From assembly GCF_002752675.1 (NCBI RefSeq), contig NZ_CP024608.1, forward strand, positions 682,001 to 746,000: a DNA stretch of 64,000 nucleotides, read 5' to 3'. The DNA comes from Massilia violaceinigra. GTDB lineage: Bacteria; Pseudomonadota; Gammaproteobacteria; Burkholderiales; Burkholderiaceae_D. The position numbers and the translations under genes were made by a program. Below are positions 55,944 to 64,000 of this stretch, piece after piece. The notes beneath the pieces are model-generated. The model had not been told where the DNA came from, made no database searches, and saw nothing but the letters and a program-made list of their open reading frames with translations. Each line of letters begins with the position of its first letter. Within the stretch, counting starts at the first letter, position 1.

Positions 55944-57005
55944 TCAGAAAGCGTGATTCACGCCCAGTGCATAGATATTCATGCTCGACGGAATGGTCGG
56001 GCCTTTCTTGTTGGACGCATCGGCATACACATAGGTGCGTGGCGACAGGCTGTACTCGTAGCCGATCGACATTTGCTTGGTCTTCTGCATGCCCTGGTTC
56101 AGCGCGCCCTGGTTCTTCTGGCCGTAACCGGCGAGAATCTTGCCCGAGCCCATCTTGTAATTGGCGCCGACCACCCACGAACGGGCTTCCTCGCTATTAA
56201 AGAAGGTGTGGCCGCGGTCTTGCTGGACGCGCGTGGCCATCAGTTTCAGTTCCGGCGTGGCCATGACATAGCCGGCGATCGACAGCAGGCGCGATTCGAC
56301 CGCGTTGCGTTCGGCGGCCAGCATCAGCGAGCCGGCGGCGCCGGTGTAGGTGGCCGAGACCGAGTACGGATTGGCCGACGCTTCCGAGCCAGGACGGTAT
56401 TGCGGATTGGCCAGGGTACCGCGGCCGACGATGGCTGCCGAACCCGAGCTCGATTCCTTGGTGCCGACCGTGGCATTGATCTGGAAGCCGTTGATCACGT
56501 TCGAGTTATAGAACACGGCGTTGGAGAAGCGGTTGGTCGAATTGCCCACCAGGCCCAGCGGGTCCGAGGTGTAGCCGGCGACCATCAGGTCGGTCTGGAA
56601 ACCGGCAGGGCTCGGAATACCGTGGAACGGCTCGAACTGGGTGCTGGTTTCCTGGAACGCGGTCAGGCCGCGTCCGATACGCACCATACCGAAGCCGCCT
56701 TGCAGGCCGACCCGGCTCTGACCCTGGAACAGCGGACGCTGGACGCCGCCGCCGCCCTGCTCGATGGTGCCCGAATCCGGTTCATAGCGAATTTCCAGCT
56801 GGAACAGGGCTTTCAGGCCGCTGCCGAGGTCTTCGACGCCTTTGAAACCGAGGGTGTTATTAGCGCGCTTGCCGATGGCCAGCGATTGGTCGGTACGCTT
56901 GATCATGCCGGCATCAACCGTGCCGTAGATGACCACAGACGATTGGGCTTGTGCAAAGCCGGCGCTTGCGCCGAGAAGTGCCAGAGCGACCAGTGATTTT
57001 TTCAT
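55944..57005 (-). CDS. Gram-negative porin, second copy
   Basis: 353 residues from ATG 57005, where the signal peptide (MKKSLVALALLGASAGFAQA) begins. The mature protein starts SSVVIYGTVDAGMI and contains GLKALFQLEIRYEPDSG and the terminal IYALGVNHAF, again the betaproteobacterial porin pattern. It is only moderately similar to the neighbour at 54384, so the pair is not a recent duplication. Confidence 0.92.
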   Translation of the reverse strand: MKKSLVALALLGASAGFAQAQSSVVIYGTVDAGMIKRTDQSLAIGKRANNTLGFKGVEDLGSGLKALFQLEIRYEPDSGTIEQGGGGVQRPLFQGQSRVGLQGGFGMVRIGRGLTAFQETSTQFEPFHGIPSPAGFQTDLMVAGYTSDPLGLVGNSTNRFSNAVFYNSNVINGFQINATVGTKESSSGSAAIVGRGTLANPQYRPGSEASANPYSVSATYTGAAGSLMLAAERNAVESRLLSIAGYVMATPELKLMATRVQQDRGHTFFNSEEARSWVVGANYKMGSGKILAGYGQKNQGALNQGMQKTKQMSIGYEYSLSPRTYVYADASNKKGPTIPSSMNIYALGVNHAF

Positions 57006-57447
57006 GTACACGTCCTTAAAAGTGAATCCGTCGAATCCGACAGTGCGTTGAGTTTTCAATTGTCTGAACACTCAGATTAAGAAACCTTAATTGCTTGGCC
57101 TTCTGCTAATGGCCGTCGTGGTTGATTATGAGGGGTAGAATTGGTTGAAAGCCAATGATTCCAGCAGTGTTGTTGTATTTATGAAACGTGGCACTGTATT
57201 GATACAGGCAAGTGGTCATGCATTTAAATGAAAAGCTTTCATGCGGCATTCCACATATTCTTACTAACAAGCTTTGTGCGAAATCAAGGAAGTGGCCATC
57301 AGCGTCCCCCCGCCTGCGTGCCTGACGTAGACTTTAAAACGTCGGCTGCCCCGCATCAGCCAAGCAAATGTTGTATATTGGCAACCAAACCGGTGCCATG
57401 CGGGCTCAGCGGATTGATCTCCTCCAATCAACGTGATGGCATGAACC
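57006..57447. other. 441-bp intergenic region between divergent porin and Sel1-repeat genes
   Basis: No supported gene. It is notably AT-richer than the flanks (for example around 57060-57250), which fits promoter regions for the two divergent genes. No promoter, repeat or structured RNA stands out clearly. Confidence 0.6.
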
Positions 57448-59091
57448 ATGGCAAACCGTGAAGAACTAGCGCTCATCCGTGGCGCGCGCGCCGGCCGCGC
57501 TCCGGCCCAGCTCGAACTGGGCACGCTCTATCTGTTCGGCAGCGCGGGCTTGCCCAAAAGCTTGCCGACGGCACTGCACTGGCTCGACCGCGCCGCCCAG
57601 CAGGGCTGCGCCACCGCCTGCCAGCTGATCGGCACCCATATTCCGTTCGATGTCGCGCTGCAGAGCCAGCGCCCGGTGGCGTGCTGGTTCGGGCAAGCCT
57701 TCGACGAGGGCAACCTGCGCGCCGGCCTGGTGCTGGCCCAGCTGATCCTGGGCGGGCATGGGGGCGAGGTGCCGGGTCCCGAGCGGCGCGAGCAAGCCTT
57801 CGCCGCGCTCGAGGCGGGCGCGGCGGGCGGGCTGGCCGAGGCCCAGTGGCTGCTGGCGCAGCACCGGCGGCTGACCGGTACCCTTGCGGAAGCGGCCGCG
57901 CCGGCCGTGGGCGCAGCGGCCGCCACCCCGATGCGGGCGGCGCCGGCGCCGCTCGCCGCCGCCCTGGCGCCGCCGCGCGCGGCCGACCCGCGCTGGCTGC
58001 AGCGCGCCGCCGACAGCGGCATGCCGCAGGCCCAGCTCTCGCAGCTCGACAATGACTGGGAAGACGGCCTGATGGACGCCTACGCCAGCCGCGCCCTGCC
58101 GCTGGCCAGGGCGCTGGCGCGGCAACTGGGCGCCAGTGCGCGCCTGGGCGGCCAGCTCAGCGCGGCCGACGTCACCCTGCTGTCGCGCTGCGCCCGGGCG
58201 CTGGCCGCCGGCGCGGTCGCGGGCGAAGGGGAGGGCGGCGCCGACGAAGCGGAAATCCGCCATTTCTTCGAACTGGCCGCGGCCGAGCACGATGCCCCCG
58301 CCCAGATGGCGGTTGGATTGTGGTGCGCGCGCATGCAGGTCGACGGCAAGCGCATCGTGGTCGGCGAAGGTTCGGCCAACTTCAAGAAGGCGATCCGCTG
58401 GCTGACCCTGGCCGGCAACCAGGGGCTGGCCGAAGCCTGGTATGCGCTCTCGCGTATCTATATCAAGCCGGAATTCTCCCAGCGCAACGTGCTCGACGCC
58501 CAGCGCTATCTGGAGCGCGCCGCCGAAATGGGATACCGCGACGCCCAGCTCGAATGCGGCAACAGCGCCTGGCGTGCGCGCCGCGAAAACGAAAGCAACG
58601 ATGTGCGGGCCGTGTACTGGCTGCAAAAGGCGGCGCTGCAGGGTTGTCCCCAGGCGGCTGCGGCATTGCACAAGATTGCTCCGCGCTGCGAGGGAGCGGC
58701 CTACACCGAAACCGGAGCCTTGAGCGCGTATGGCCTGGGCAGCACGCATCCGCTGCTGGCGGCGCGCCTGGAACTGGCGGCCTTGTTCGGGCTCACGCGC
58801 GCCGAGGCGCTGCTGCTCGACGTCACGGCGGCGGATCAGGGGCATTGCCTGGTGGTCGATATTCGCGGCAGTTACGGGCGCAGCAAACGGCGCCTGGTGG
58901 TGATCGATTCGATGCACGAGCGCCATGCGCTGGACCGCATCGTGCGCCTGTTCGATGGCATCGATTGTGGTCCGGGCGGTCCGGAGGGTAATTACAGGCA
59001 GCGGCTGTACCGCCTCAAGACGCTGGTGCCGGAGTCCGAAAGCGGGCATGCGGAGCACGGTGAGGTGGAAGCCTACGAGATGGCGGCGTGA
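57448..59091 (+). CDS. Sel1/TPR-like repeat protein
   Basis: 547 residues without a signal peptide. Sel1-like repeats occur in two blocks: ~10-145 (ARAGRAPAQLELGTLYLFGSAGLPKSLPTALHWLDRAAQQGCATA) and ~265-420 (RWLTLAGNQGLAEAWYALSRIY, YLERAAEMGYRDAQLECGNSAW). A ~50-residue Ala/Pro-rich linker lies between them. The C-terminal ~130 residues (GHCLVVDIRGSYGRSKRRLVVID) are not repeat-like. Sel1 proteins are usually adaptors for protein complexes; the partner is unknown. Confidence 0.82.
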   Translation: MANREELALIRGARAGRAPAQLELGTLYLFGSAGLPKSLPTALHWLDRAAQQGCATACQLIGTHIPFDVALQSQRPVACWFGQAFDEGNLRAGLVLAQLILGGHGGEVPGPERREQAFAALEAGAAGGLAEAQWLLAQHRRLTGTLAEAAAPAVGAAAATPMRAAPAPLAAALAPPRAADPRWLQRAADSGMPQAQLSQLDNDWEDGLMDAYASRALPLARALARQLGASARLGGQLSAADVTLLSRCARALAAGAVAGEGEGGADEAEIRHFFELAAAEHDAPAQMAVGLWCARMQVDGKRIVVGEGSANFKKAIRWLTLAGNQGLAEAWYALSRIYIKPEFSQRNVLDAQRYLERAAEMGYRDAQLECGNSAWRARRENESNDVRAVYWLQKAALQGCPQAAAALHKIAPRCEGAAYTETGALSAYGLGSTHPLLAARLELAALFGLTRAEALLLDVTAADQGHCLVVDIRGSYGRSKRRLVVIDSMHERHALDRIVRLFDGIDCGPGGPEGNYRQRLYRLKTLVPESESGHAEHGEVEAYEMAA

Positions 59092-59182
59092 GCTGAACGG
59101 CGAGCCCGATGTCGTTGACCTGAGAGCAACGGCGGCCCCCAAGGGCAAGACCGCATGTCGCGGCGGGTGCTAACGCGGCAGG

Positions 59183-60043
59183 CTAGACCGTGATTTCCCC
59201 GTCAAACACCGTCACGGCCGGACCGCTGAGCATCACCGGCTGGCCATCGCCTTCCCAGGCGATCGACAATTCGCCACCGCGCGCGCTGACGCGCACGGGC
59301 GAATCGAGCAGGCCGCGCCGGATGCCGGCCACCACGGCGGCGCAGGCGCCCGTACCGCAGGCCAGCGTTTCGCCGGCGCCGCGTTCGTACACGCGCAGCC
59401 GCACATGCTGCCGGTCCACCACCTGCATGAAGCCCGCATTGACCTTGTTCGGAAAGCGCACATGCGCTTCGATCAGCGGCCCGGTCTCCTGCACGGGCGC
59501 CAGGTCGACATCGTCCACCACCTGCACCGCGTGCGGATTGCCCATTGATACTACGGACACAAACACCGTCTTGCCGCCCTGATACTTAATCGGCAGCGGC
59601 CACAAGGTATCCCGGCCCTCGGCCCAGCCGCCCAGGCCGGCCGCGTCGAACGGCACCTGGGCCGTTTCCAGTACCGGCGCGCCCATGTCGACCGTGATCG
59701 TGCCATCGGTTTCCAGGCGCGGGGTGATGATCCCCTTCATGGTTTCCACGCGGATGCTGCTCTGGCGCGTCATGCCCTTGTCGGTCACGAACTTGACGAA
59801 AGCGCGCGCGCCATTGCCGCACTGCTCGACTTCGCCGCCATCGTTATTAAAGATCCGATAACGGAAATCGCACTCCGCATTCTGTGCTTTTTCAACCACA
59901 AGAATCTGGTCGGCGCCGATCCCGAAACGGCGGTCCGCCAGGCGTTGCCACTGGGCGGGGCTGAAATCGACCTGCTGGCTGATCGCATCGATCACGATGA
60001 AATCATTGCCGGCGCCATGCATCTTGGTAAATTTGAGTTTCAT
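59183..60043 (-). CDS. dapF: diaminopimelate epimerase
   Basis: 286 residues. The two catalytic cysteines are C75 (EQCGNGAR) and C229 (LACGTGACA), the acid/base pair that interconverts LL- and meso-diaminopimelate. The N-terminal [12 protein letters not shown] and [10 protein letters not shown] match the family. The product feeds lysine and peptidoglycan. It is the last of three co-directional genes after the two LpxL-type acyltransferases, 24 bases after the nearer one. Confidence 0.97.
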   Translation of the reverse strand: MKLKFTKMHGAGNDFIVIDAISQQVDFSPAQWQRLADRRFGIGADQILVVEKAQNAECDFRYRIFNNDGGEVEQCGNGARAFVKFVTDKGMTRQSSIRVETMKGIITPRLETDGTITVDMGAPVLETAQVPFDAAGLGGWAEGRDTLWPLPIKYQGGKTVFVSVVSMGNPHAVQVVDDVDLAPVQETGPLIEAHVRFPNKVNAGFMQVVDRQHVRLRVYERGAGETLACGTGACAAVVAGIRRGLLDSPVRVSARGGELSIAWEGDGQPVMLSGPAVTVFDGEITV

Positions 60044-60067
60044 ATTGTCAGTATATTCCTGGCGCTA

Positions 60068-60940
60068 TTATTTTTTCAGGTAAGGCGAGGGCTCGCCGGG
60101 CGGACGGGTCTTGAAACGCTTGTGCGTCCAGAAATACTCGGCCGGCGCCTCGCGCACCCGCTCCTCGATAAATGCATTCATGCGGCGCGCCGACTCGACC
60201 ATGTCGTCGCCCGGGTAATTCTCCCAGGCCGGGTAAAACCTCACCTTCCAGCCCGTGTAATTAGGCAAGAACGTCGCCACCACCGGAATCACTTGCGCGC
60301 CGGTGGCGGCCGCGATGCGCCCGGGGGCGGTCAGGGTGGCGGCGGGAATACCGAAAAACGGCACGAATTCGGCATCCTTGTCGCCGAAATCCATATCCGG
60401 CAGCATGAAATAGGGCAAGTGCTCGCGCATGGCGCGGATGATCGGCTTGACGCCCTCCTTACGCGAAAACAATTGCACAGGGCGGAAGCGCGACCGCCCC
60501 TTGCGCAACACCTCGTCGAAAGCGGCATTTTTCTGCGGCACGTACATCGAACACAAGCTCGTTTCCAGCATCACCGCCACGCCGGCCACGTCCAGGCTCA
60601 CAAAGTGCGGGCACAGCAAGATGGTCGGGCTGGCCGCGATCTGGGCCAGCGGCACGCCCGGCTCGACCTGGATCAGGCGGCGCAGGCGCGCTTCAGGCGC
60701 CCACCACAGGATGCCGCGTTCCCACACGCTGCGCGAATACGACTGGAAATGCTGGCGCGCCAGCACCACCCGTTGCGCCTCCGTCAGTTCCGGCATGCAC
60801 ATGCGCAGATTGGTCAGTGCGATATGGCGGCGCGTCTTGAGCACCATGAACAGCAGGCTGCCCACGCCCGTGCCGACGCGACCCAGCAGGGGCAGCGGCA
60901 ACCAGTGCATCAGCCACATCAGGCCCAGCAGGAACTTCAT
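60068..60940 (-). CDS. LpxL/HtrB-family acyltransferase
   Basis: 290 residues, lipid A late acyltransferase family. An N-terminal membrane helix (LMWLMHWLPLPLLGRVGTGVG) and the HX4D motif (HFVSLD) followed by FFGIPAATLTAPGRIA match LpxL/LpxM. It would add a secondary acyl chain to lipid A at the inner membrane. The tandem neighbour overlaps it by four bases; the two may differ in chain or position specificity. Confidence 0.9.
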   Translation of the reverse strand: MKFLLGLMWLMHWLPLPLLGRVGTGVGSLLFMVLKTRRHIALTNLRMCMPELTEAQRVVLARQHFQSYSRSVWERGILWWAPEARLRRLIQVEPGVPLAQIAASPTILLCPHFVSLDVAGVAVMLETSLCSMYVPQKNAAFDEVLRKGRSRFRPVQLFSRKEGVKPIIRAMREHLPYFMLPDMDFGDKDAEFVPFFGIPAATLTAPGRIAAATGAQVIPVVATFLPNYTGWKVRFYPAWENYPGDDMVESARRMNAFIEERVREAPAEYFWTHKRFKTRPPGEPSPYLKK

Positions 60941-61788
60941 GCGCCCACCTGGGCATCTGGCGCGGCCACGCCGCCGGGCTGCTTGTAGCGGTTATAACTC
61001 CAGAAATACTGGGCCGGGCAGCGCGCGATCAGCTGCTCCATGGCGCGGTTGATGGTCGTCGCCTGCTCGGCGGCGGTGCCGTCGAGCGACTGCTCGAAGG
61101 GCACGAAGCGCACGATGAAACCCTTGCCCCCCGGGCGCCGCTCGGCGTACACCAGGATGATCTCGGCATTGCCCATCTGTGCCAGCTTGGCCGGCAAGGT
61201 CATGCTGTAGGCCGGGCGTCCGAAAAACGGCGCCCACACGCCTTCGCCCTCCTGCGGCACCTGGTCCGGCAGCACCCCGATCGGCTCGCCGCGCTTGAGG
61301 CACTTGGCCAGGATGCGCACGCCCGACAGATTGGCCGGCGCCAGATGCAGATTGTGGCGCGCGCGGGCGCCCTCGATCAGCGGCTTGAGGGCGGCCTGCT
61401 TGGGCGGGCGGTACATCACGGTCAGCTTGGTGCGCAGCGCGATCTGCTGGGCGGTGATCTCGAAGCAGCCCAGGTGCGGCGTGAGGAACACGATGCCGCG
61501 GCCGGCGTCGAGGACCGACTGGACATAGTCCCAGTTCTCGTCGGTGGCCAGGCGCGCCACTTTGTCGGGCGGCGCGCACCACACGAAGGCCAGTTCGATG
61601 ATCGACTTGCCGGACTCGGCGATGGCAGCCGACAGGTGCTGGCCGAAGCCGGCCGTGCGCAGATTGGTGCGCATCAGCTTGCGGTAGGAAGGGGAAGCGA
61701 GATACACGAACCAGCCCAGCGCGGCGCCCATGACATGCAGGACCGGCAGCGGCAACTTCGATAAGGTACGAAAAAGGGGAACTAACAT
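60937..61788 (-). CDS. LpxL/HtrB-family acyltransferase, tandem paralog
   Basis: 283 residues with a short N-terminal hydrophobic helix (LPVLHVMGAALGWFVYLA), the HX4E motif (HLGCFE) and downstream PDQVPQEGEGVWAPFFGRPA, typical of the family. Like its neighbour it should work on lipid A or a phospholipid. First gene of the LpxL-LpxL-dapF run, transcribed divergently from metK. Confidence 0.9.
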   Translation of the reverse strand: MLVPLFRTLSKLPLPVLHVMGAALGWFVYLASPSYRKLMRTNLRTAGFGQHLSAAIAESGKSIIELAFVWCAPPDKVARLATDENWDYVQSVLDAGRGIVFLTPHLGCFEITAQQIALRTKLTVMYRPPKQAALKPLIEGARARHNLHLAPANLSGVRILAKCLKRGEPIGVLPDQVPQEGEGVWAPFFGRPAYSMTLPAKLAQMGNAEIILVYAERRPGGKGFIVRFVPFEQSLDGTAAEQATTINRAMEQLIARCPAQYFWSYNRYKQPGGVAAPDAQVGA

Positions 61789-61868
61789 GGTTTTTGACGG
61801 TCGTTCAACAAACGGCTAGTTGCTTAGCCAAAATTTCTCAAGGAGCGTAAAATACCACGTATGCAGGA

Positions 61869-61946
61869 TCCGCCGAGTTAATAGACAACTTGCGAAGCGG
61901 AATATAAATGTCGCTAAAGCGTCGCAGGCAACCCGGTTACTGCGAC
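61869..61946 (+). ncRNA. candidate SAM-II-like riboswitch leader of metK
   Basis: A short stem TCCGC (61869-61873) with GCGGA (61897-61901) encloses CTTGCGAAG. It is followed by ATAAATGTCGCTAAAGC (61903-61919), which resembles the conserved 3' part of the SAM-II aptamer (pattern AUAAA...GCUAAA). Next comes a perfect hairpin GTCGCAG (61921-61927) with CTGCGAC (61940-61946), possibly the expression platform, with a T-poor tail. A pseudoknot was not proved by hand. Position upstream of metK agrees with SAM control. Confidence 0.45.
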
Positions 61947-61975
61947 TTCAATTTCAACAGTAACAGGAGCATTGC

Positions 61976-63142
61976 ATGTCAAACGACTATCTCTTCACGT
62001 CCGAATCCGTCTCCGAAGGCCATCCAGACAAGGTTGCCGACCAGATTTCCGACGCCATCCTCGACGCCATCCTTGAGCAAGACCCGAAAGCACGCGTTGC
62101 TGCCGAGACTTTATGCAATACGGGTCTGGTGGTGCTGGCCGGTGAAATCACCACCCACGCCAACGTCGATTATATTCAGGTCGCGCGCGAAACGATCAAG
62201 CGCATCGGCTACGACAACACCGACTACGGCATCGACTACCGCGGCTGCGCCGTGATGGTCTGCTACGACAAGCAGTCGCCCGACATCGCCCAGGGCGTGG
62301 ACGAAGGCGCCGGGCTCGACCTGGATCAGGGCGCCGGCGACCAGGGCCTGATGTTCGGCTACGCCTGCGACGAAACGGCCGAGCTGATGCCGGCCGCCAT
62401 CCATTATGCGCACCGCCTGGTCGAGCGCCAGTCGCAGCTGCGCAAGGATGGCCGCCTGCCGTGGCTGCGTCCGGATGCCAAGTCGCAAGTCACCCTGCGC
62501 TACGTCGACGGCCGCCCGGTTGGCGTCGACACCGTGGTGCTCTCGACCCAGCACGCGCCGGAAGTGACGCACGCCCAGATCGAAGAAGCGGTGATTGAAG
62601 AAATCATCAAGAAAGTGCTGCCGGCCGAGTGGCTGCACGGCACACGCTACCTGGTCAACCCGACCGGGCGCTTCGTCATCGGCGGCCCGCAGGGCGATTG
62701 CGGCCTGACCGGCCGCAAGATCATCGTCGACACCTACGGCGGCGCCGCTCCCCACGGCGGCGGTGCGTTTTCGGGCAAGGATCCCTCCAAAGTCGACCGT
62801 TCAGCGGCCTACGCGGCGCGCTACGTGGCCAAGAACGTGGTGGCGGCCGGACTGGCGCGCCAGTGCCAGGTGCAGGTCAGCTACGCCATCGGCGTGGCCA
62901 AGCCGATCAACATCACGGTCTATACCGAAGGCACGGGCGTGATTCCCGACGAAAAAATCGCCGCCTTGGTAATGGAACACTTCGACCTGCGTCCGAAAGG
63001 CATCGTCCAGATGCTCGACCTGCTGCGTCCGATCTACCAGAAGAGTGCGGCGTATGGCCACTTCGGCCGTGAAGAGCCGGAATTCACGTGGGAGCGCACC
63101 GACAAGGTCGCGTTGCTGCGCGCCGAAGCCGGCCTGTCCTAA
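61976..63142 (+). CDS. metK: S-adenosylmethionine synthase
   Basis: 388 residues, standard MetK. Conserved motifs: [39 protein letters not shown] (the GDQG box), and [22 protein letters not shown] (phosphate-binding loop). It makes S-adenosylmethionine from methionine and ATP. AGGAG lies seven bases before the ATG. The leader at 61869-61946 may be SAM-responsive. It is followed, past a repeat region, by ahcY. Confidence 0.98.
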   Translation: MSNDYLFTSESVSEGHPDKVADQISDAILDAILEQDPKARVAAETLCNTGLVVLAGEITTHANVDYIQVARETIKRIGYDNTDYGIDYRGCAVMVCYDKQSPDIAQGVDEGAGLDLDQGAGDQGLMFGYACDETAELMPAAIHYAHRLVERQSQLRKDGRLPWLRPDAKSQVTLRYVDGRPVGVDTVVLSTQHAPEVTHAQIEEAVIEEIIKKVLPAEWLHGTRYLVNPTGRFVIGGPQGDCGLTGRKIIVDTYGGAAPHGGGAFSGKDPSKVDRSAAYAARYVAKNVVAAGLARQCQVQVSYAIGVAKPINITVYTEGTGVIPDEKIAALVMEHFDLRPKGIVQMLDLLRPIYQKSAAYGHFGREEPEFTWERTDKVALLRAEAGLS

Positions 63143-63151
63143 GGCCACATC

Positions 63152-63183
63152 TTGCAAACCCGCCAACAGCGCGCGGTTTGCAA
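63152..63183 (+). other. hairpin downstream of metK
   Basis: A perfect 9-bp stem, TTGCAAACC (63152-63160) and GGTTTGCAA (63175-63183), 10 bases after the metK stop. No T run follows, so it would be an atypical terminator or an mRNA-stabilising hairpin. Confidence 0.4.
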
Positions 63184-63188
63184 CCCCC

Positions 63189-63244
63189 AACCGGGGTCAG
63201 AGCTCTGACTTGAAAGATTTCGAGTCAGAGCTCTGACCCCGGTT
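63189..63244. repeat. GGGGTCAGAGCTCTGAC palindrome, copy 1
   Basis: A 22-base arm AACCGGGGTCAGAGCTCTGA-CT followed after 12 bases by its complement, ending at 63244. Each arm also contains the self-complementary GTCAGAGCTCTGAC, so a double hairpin can form. The same unit recurs at 63389-63444. Confidence 0.85.
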
Positions 63245-63388
63245 TCCGTTTGGCCGAGATTTTCTTTCGCGGCAATGGAAGTCTGGCTTCAGGCGTCAAC
63301 ATCGCCGTCAACTCCGGTGAAACCGCAGCCGCTATCCCCTGTCTGCCACTCGCCCAAGGAACATCGTTAGCCTCAGGTAAGATTTCAC

Positions 63389-63444
63389 AACCGGGGTCAG
63401 AGCTCTGACTCGAAACATTTCTAATTAAAGCTCTGACCCCGGTT
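63389..63444. repeat. GGGGTCAGAGCTCTGAC palindrome, copy 2
   Basis: The left arm is identical to copy 1 at 63189-63210. The right arm (from 63421) is partly degraded: CTAATTAAAGCTC in place of GAGTCAGAGCTC, then CTGACCCCGGTT intact. The two copies, ~145 bases apart, flank a non-coding spacer between metK and the SAH riboswitch. Confidence 0.85.
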
Positions 63445-63564
63445 GTAGGAAAGTCGGATGGCGCTTGTGGGAACTGGCGGGTGGGGATTTTTGCACTGCG
63501 GTGTTTTTGCCGCACGTGCGAAATTTGGCTGGCGCAACTTGGCGTTAGCGGCTAAACTTCTCTG

Positions 63565-63632
63565 TTCCGAGGAGCGTTGCGACGAAATTCCCATTTCGCC
63601 AGGCTCGGAAATCCACCGCAACCGCGCTCACG
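63565..63632 (+). ncRNA. S-adenosylhomocysteine (SAH) riboswitch upstream of ahcY
   Basis: Matches the SAH aptamer: TTCCGAG (63565-63571) pairs with CTCGGAA (63604-63610), enclosing GGAGCGTTGCGACG and the conserved GCCAGGCTCGG. The GAGCG at 63572-63576 can pair with CGCTC at 63625-63629 to form the pseudoknot. It lies 31 bases upstream of the ahcY start. SAH riboswitches increase expression of SAH recycling genes when SAH accumulates. Confidence 0.9.
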
Positions 63633-63662
63633 TTACTTTTTTCTAACTGAAAGGAGGGCGTG

Positions 63663-64000
63663 ATGAACGCCGTACTCAAATCTTCGCAAGACTTCCACAT
63701 CGCCGATATTTCCCTCGCTGCCTGGGGCAACAAGGAAATCAAGATCGCTGAAACCGAAATGCCGGGCCTGATGGCTATCCGCGAGGAATTCGCCGCGGCC
63801 CAGCCCCTCAAGGGCGCGCGCATCACCGGTTCGCTGCACATGACCATCCAGACCGCCGTGCTGATCCAGACCCTGGAAGCCCTCGGCGCCAAGGTCCGTT
63901 GGGCATCGTGCAATATCTACTCGACCCAGGACCACGCCGCCGCCGCCATCGCCGCCGCCGGCACGCCGGTGTTCGCGGTCAAGGGCGAAACCCTGGATGA
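63663..64000 (+). CDS. ahcY: adenosylhomocysteinase, N-terminal part (3' end outside window)
   Basis: 112 complete codons before the window ends. The visible part ([82 protein letters not shown]) is the N-terminal substrate domain of SAH hydrolase. It splits S-adenosylhomocysteine to adenosine and homocysteine. AAGGAGG precedes the ATG. Controlled by the SAH riboswitch just upstream. Confidence 0.97.
   Translation, partial: MNAVLKSSQDFHIADISLAAWGNKEIKIAETEMPGLMAIREEFAAAQPLKGARITGSLHMTIQTAVLIQTLEALGAKVRWASCNIYSTQDHAAAAIAAAGTPVFAVKGETLD

Noticed and set aside
57180..57205. TGGCAC motif near 57190 as a sigma-54 promoter
   Set aside because: The required GC of the -12 element is not at the correct distance.

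Overview
The window looks like chromosomal DNA of a betaproteobacterium of the Oxalobacteraceae, Massilia/Duganella-like. This is inferred from very GC-rich coding sequence, the petABC-sspAB gene order, a DksA without zinc-finger cysteines, an HslV with the six-residue propeptide MEQFHG, and metK followed by ahcY with an S-adenosylhomocysteine riboswitch between them. No ribosomal RNA, CRISPR array or phage is visible.

Layout. 0-4.8 kb: the end of a tad (tight adherence) pilus locus, tadZ(partial)-tadA-tadB-tadC and a TPR lipoprotein. 4.9-7.1 kb: small envelope proteins (BON, GIN domain, lipoproteins). 7.3-9.9 kb: a reverse-strand set of a carboxymuconolactone decarboxylase-like protein, a patatin phospholipase and 3-hydroxybutyrate dehydrogenase. 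10.1-13.5 kb: a visibly AT-richer accessory island with a winged-helix protein, a nucleotidyltransferase and a PP2C-type phosphatase. The nucleotidyltransferase is split at codon 12 by a complete IS3-family element. The island lies beside a tRNA-Thr gene. 13.7-17.9 kb: sspBA and the cytochrome bc1 operon. 18.2-28.6 kb: housekeeping genes (mscL, an HtrA protease, gpsA, secB, grxC, gpmA, envC, ctpA, moeB/thiF). 28.9-31.0 kb: a secreted amidohydrolase. 31.3-42.4 kb: a type II secretion operon in the order G-H-I-J-K-L-M-N-D-E-F-C, followed by a PlpD-like phospholipase autotransporter. 44.7-46.8 kb: a regulator and small proteins. 46.9-54.2 kb: hslVU with a sigma-32 promoter, a double-STAS protein, dksA, a CobW-type metal GTPase, xerC and a DUF484 gene. 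54.4-59.1 kb: two porins and a Sel1-repeat protein. 59.2-64 kb: dapF, two LpxL-type acyltransferases, metK and the start of ahcY.

How the genes work together. Surface and envelope functions dominate: Tad pili, the type II secretion machine, porins, division-linked murein remodelling (EnvC, CtpA) and lipid A acylation. MetK and AhcY are the two ends of the methylation cycle. ahcY carries a clear SAH riboswitch, and the metK leader has a motif resembling SAM-II aptamers, so both may be controlled by their own metabolites.

The best candidate for an undescribed system is the wHTH-nucleotidyltransferase-PP2C operon at 10.1-13.5 kb. It has its own promoter-like sequence and an operator-like palindrome, and appears to have been inactivated recently: removing the IS and one copy of a 3-bp target duplication restores the nucleotidyltransferase frame exactly.
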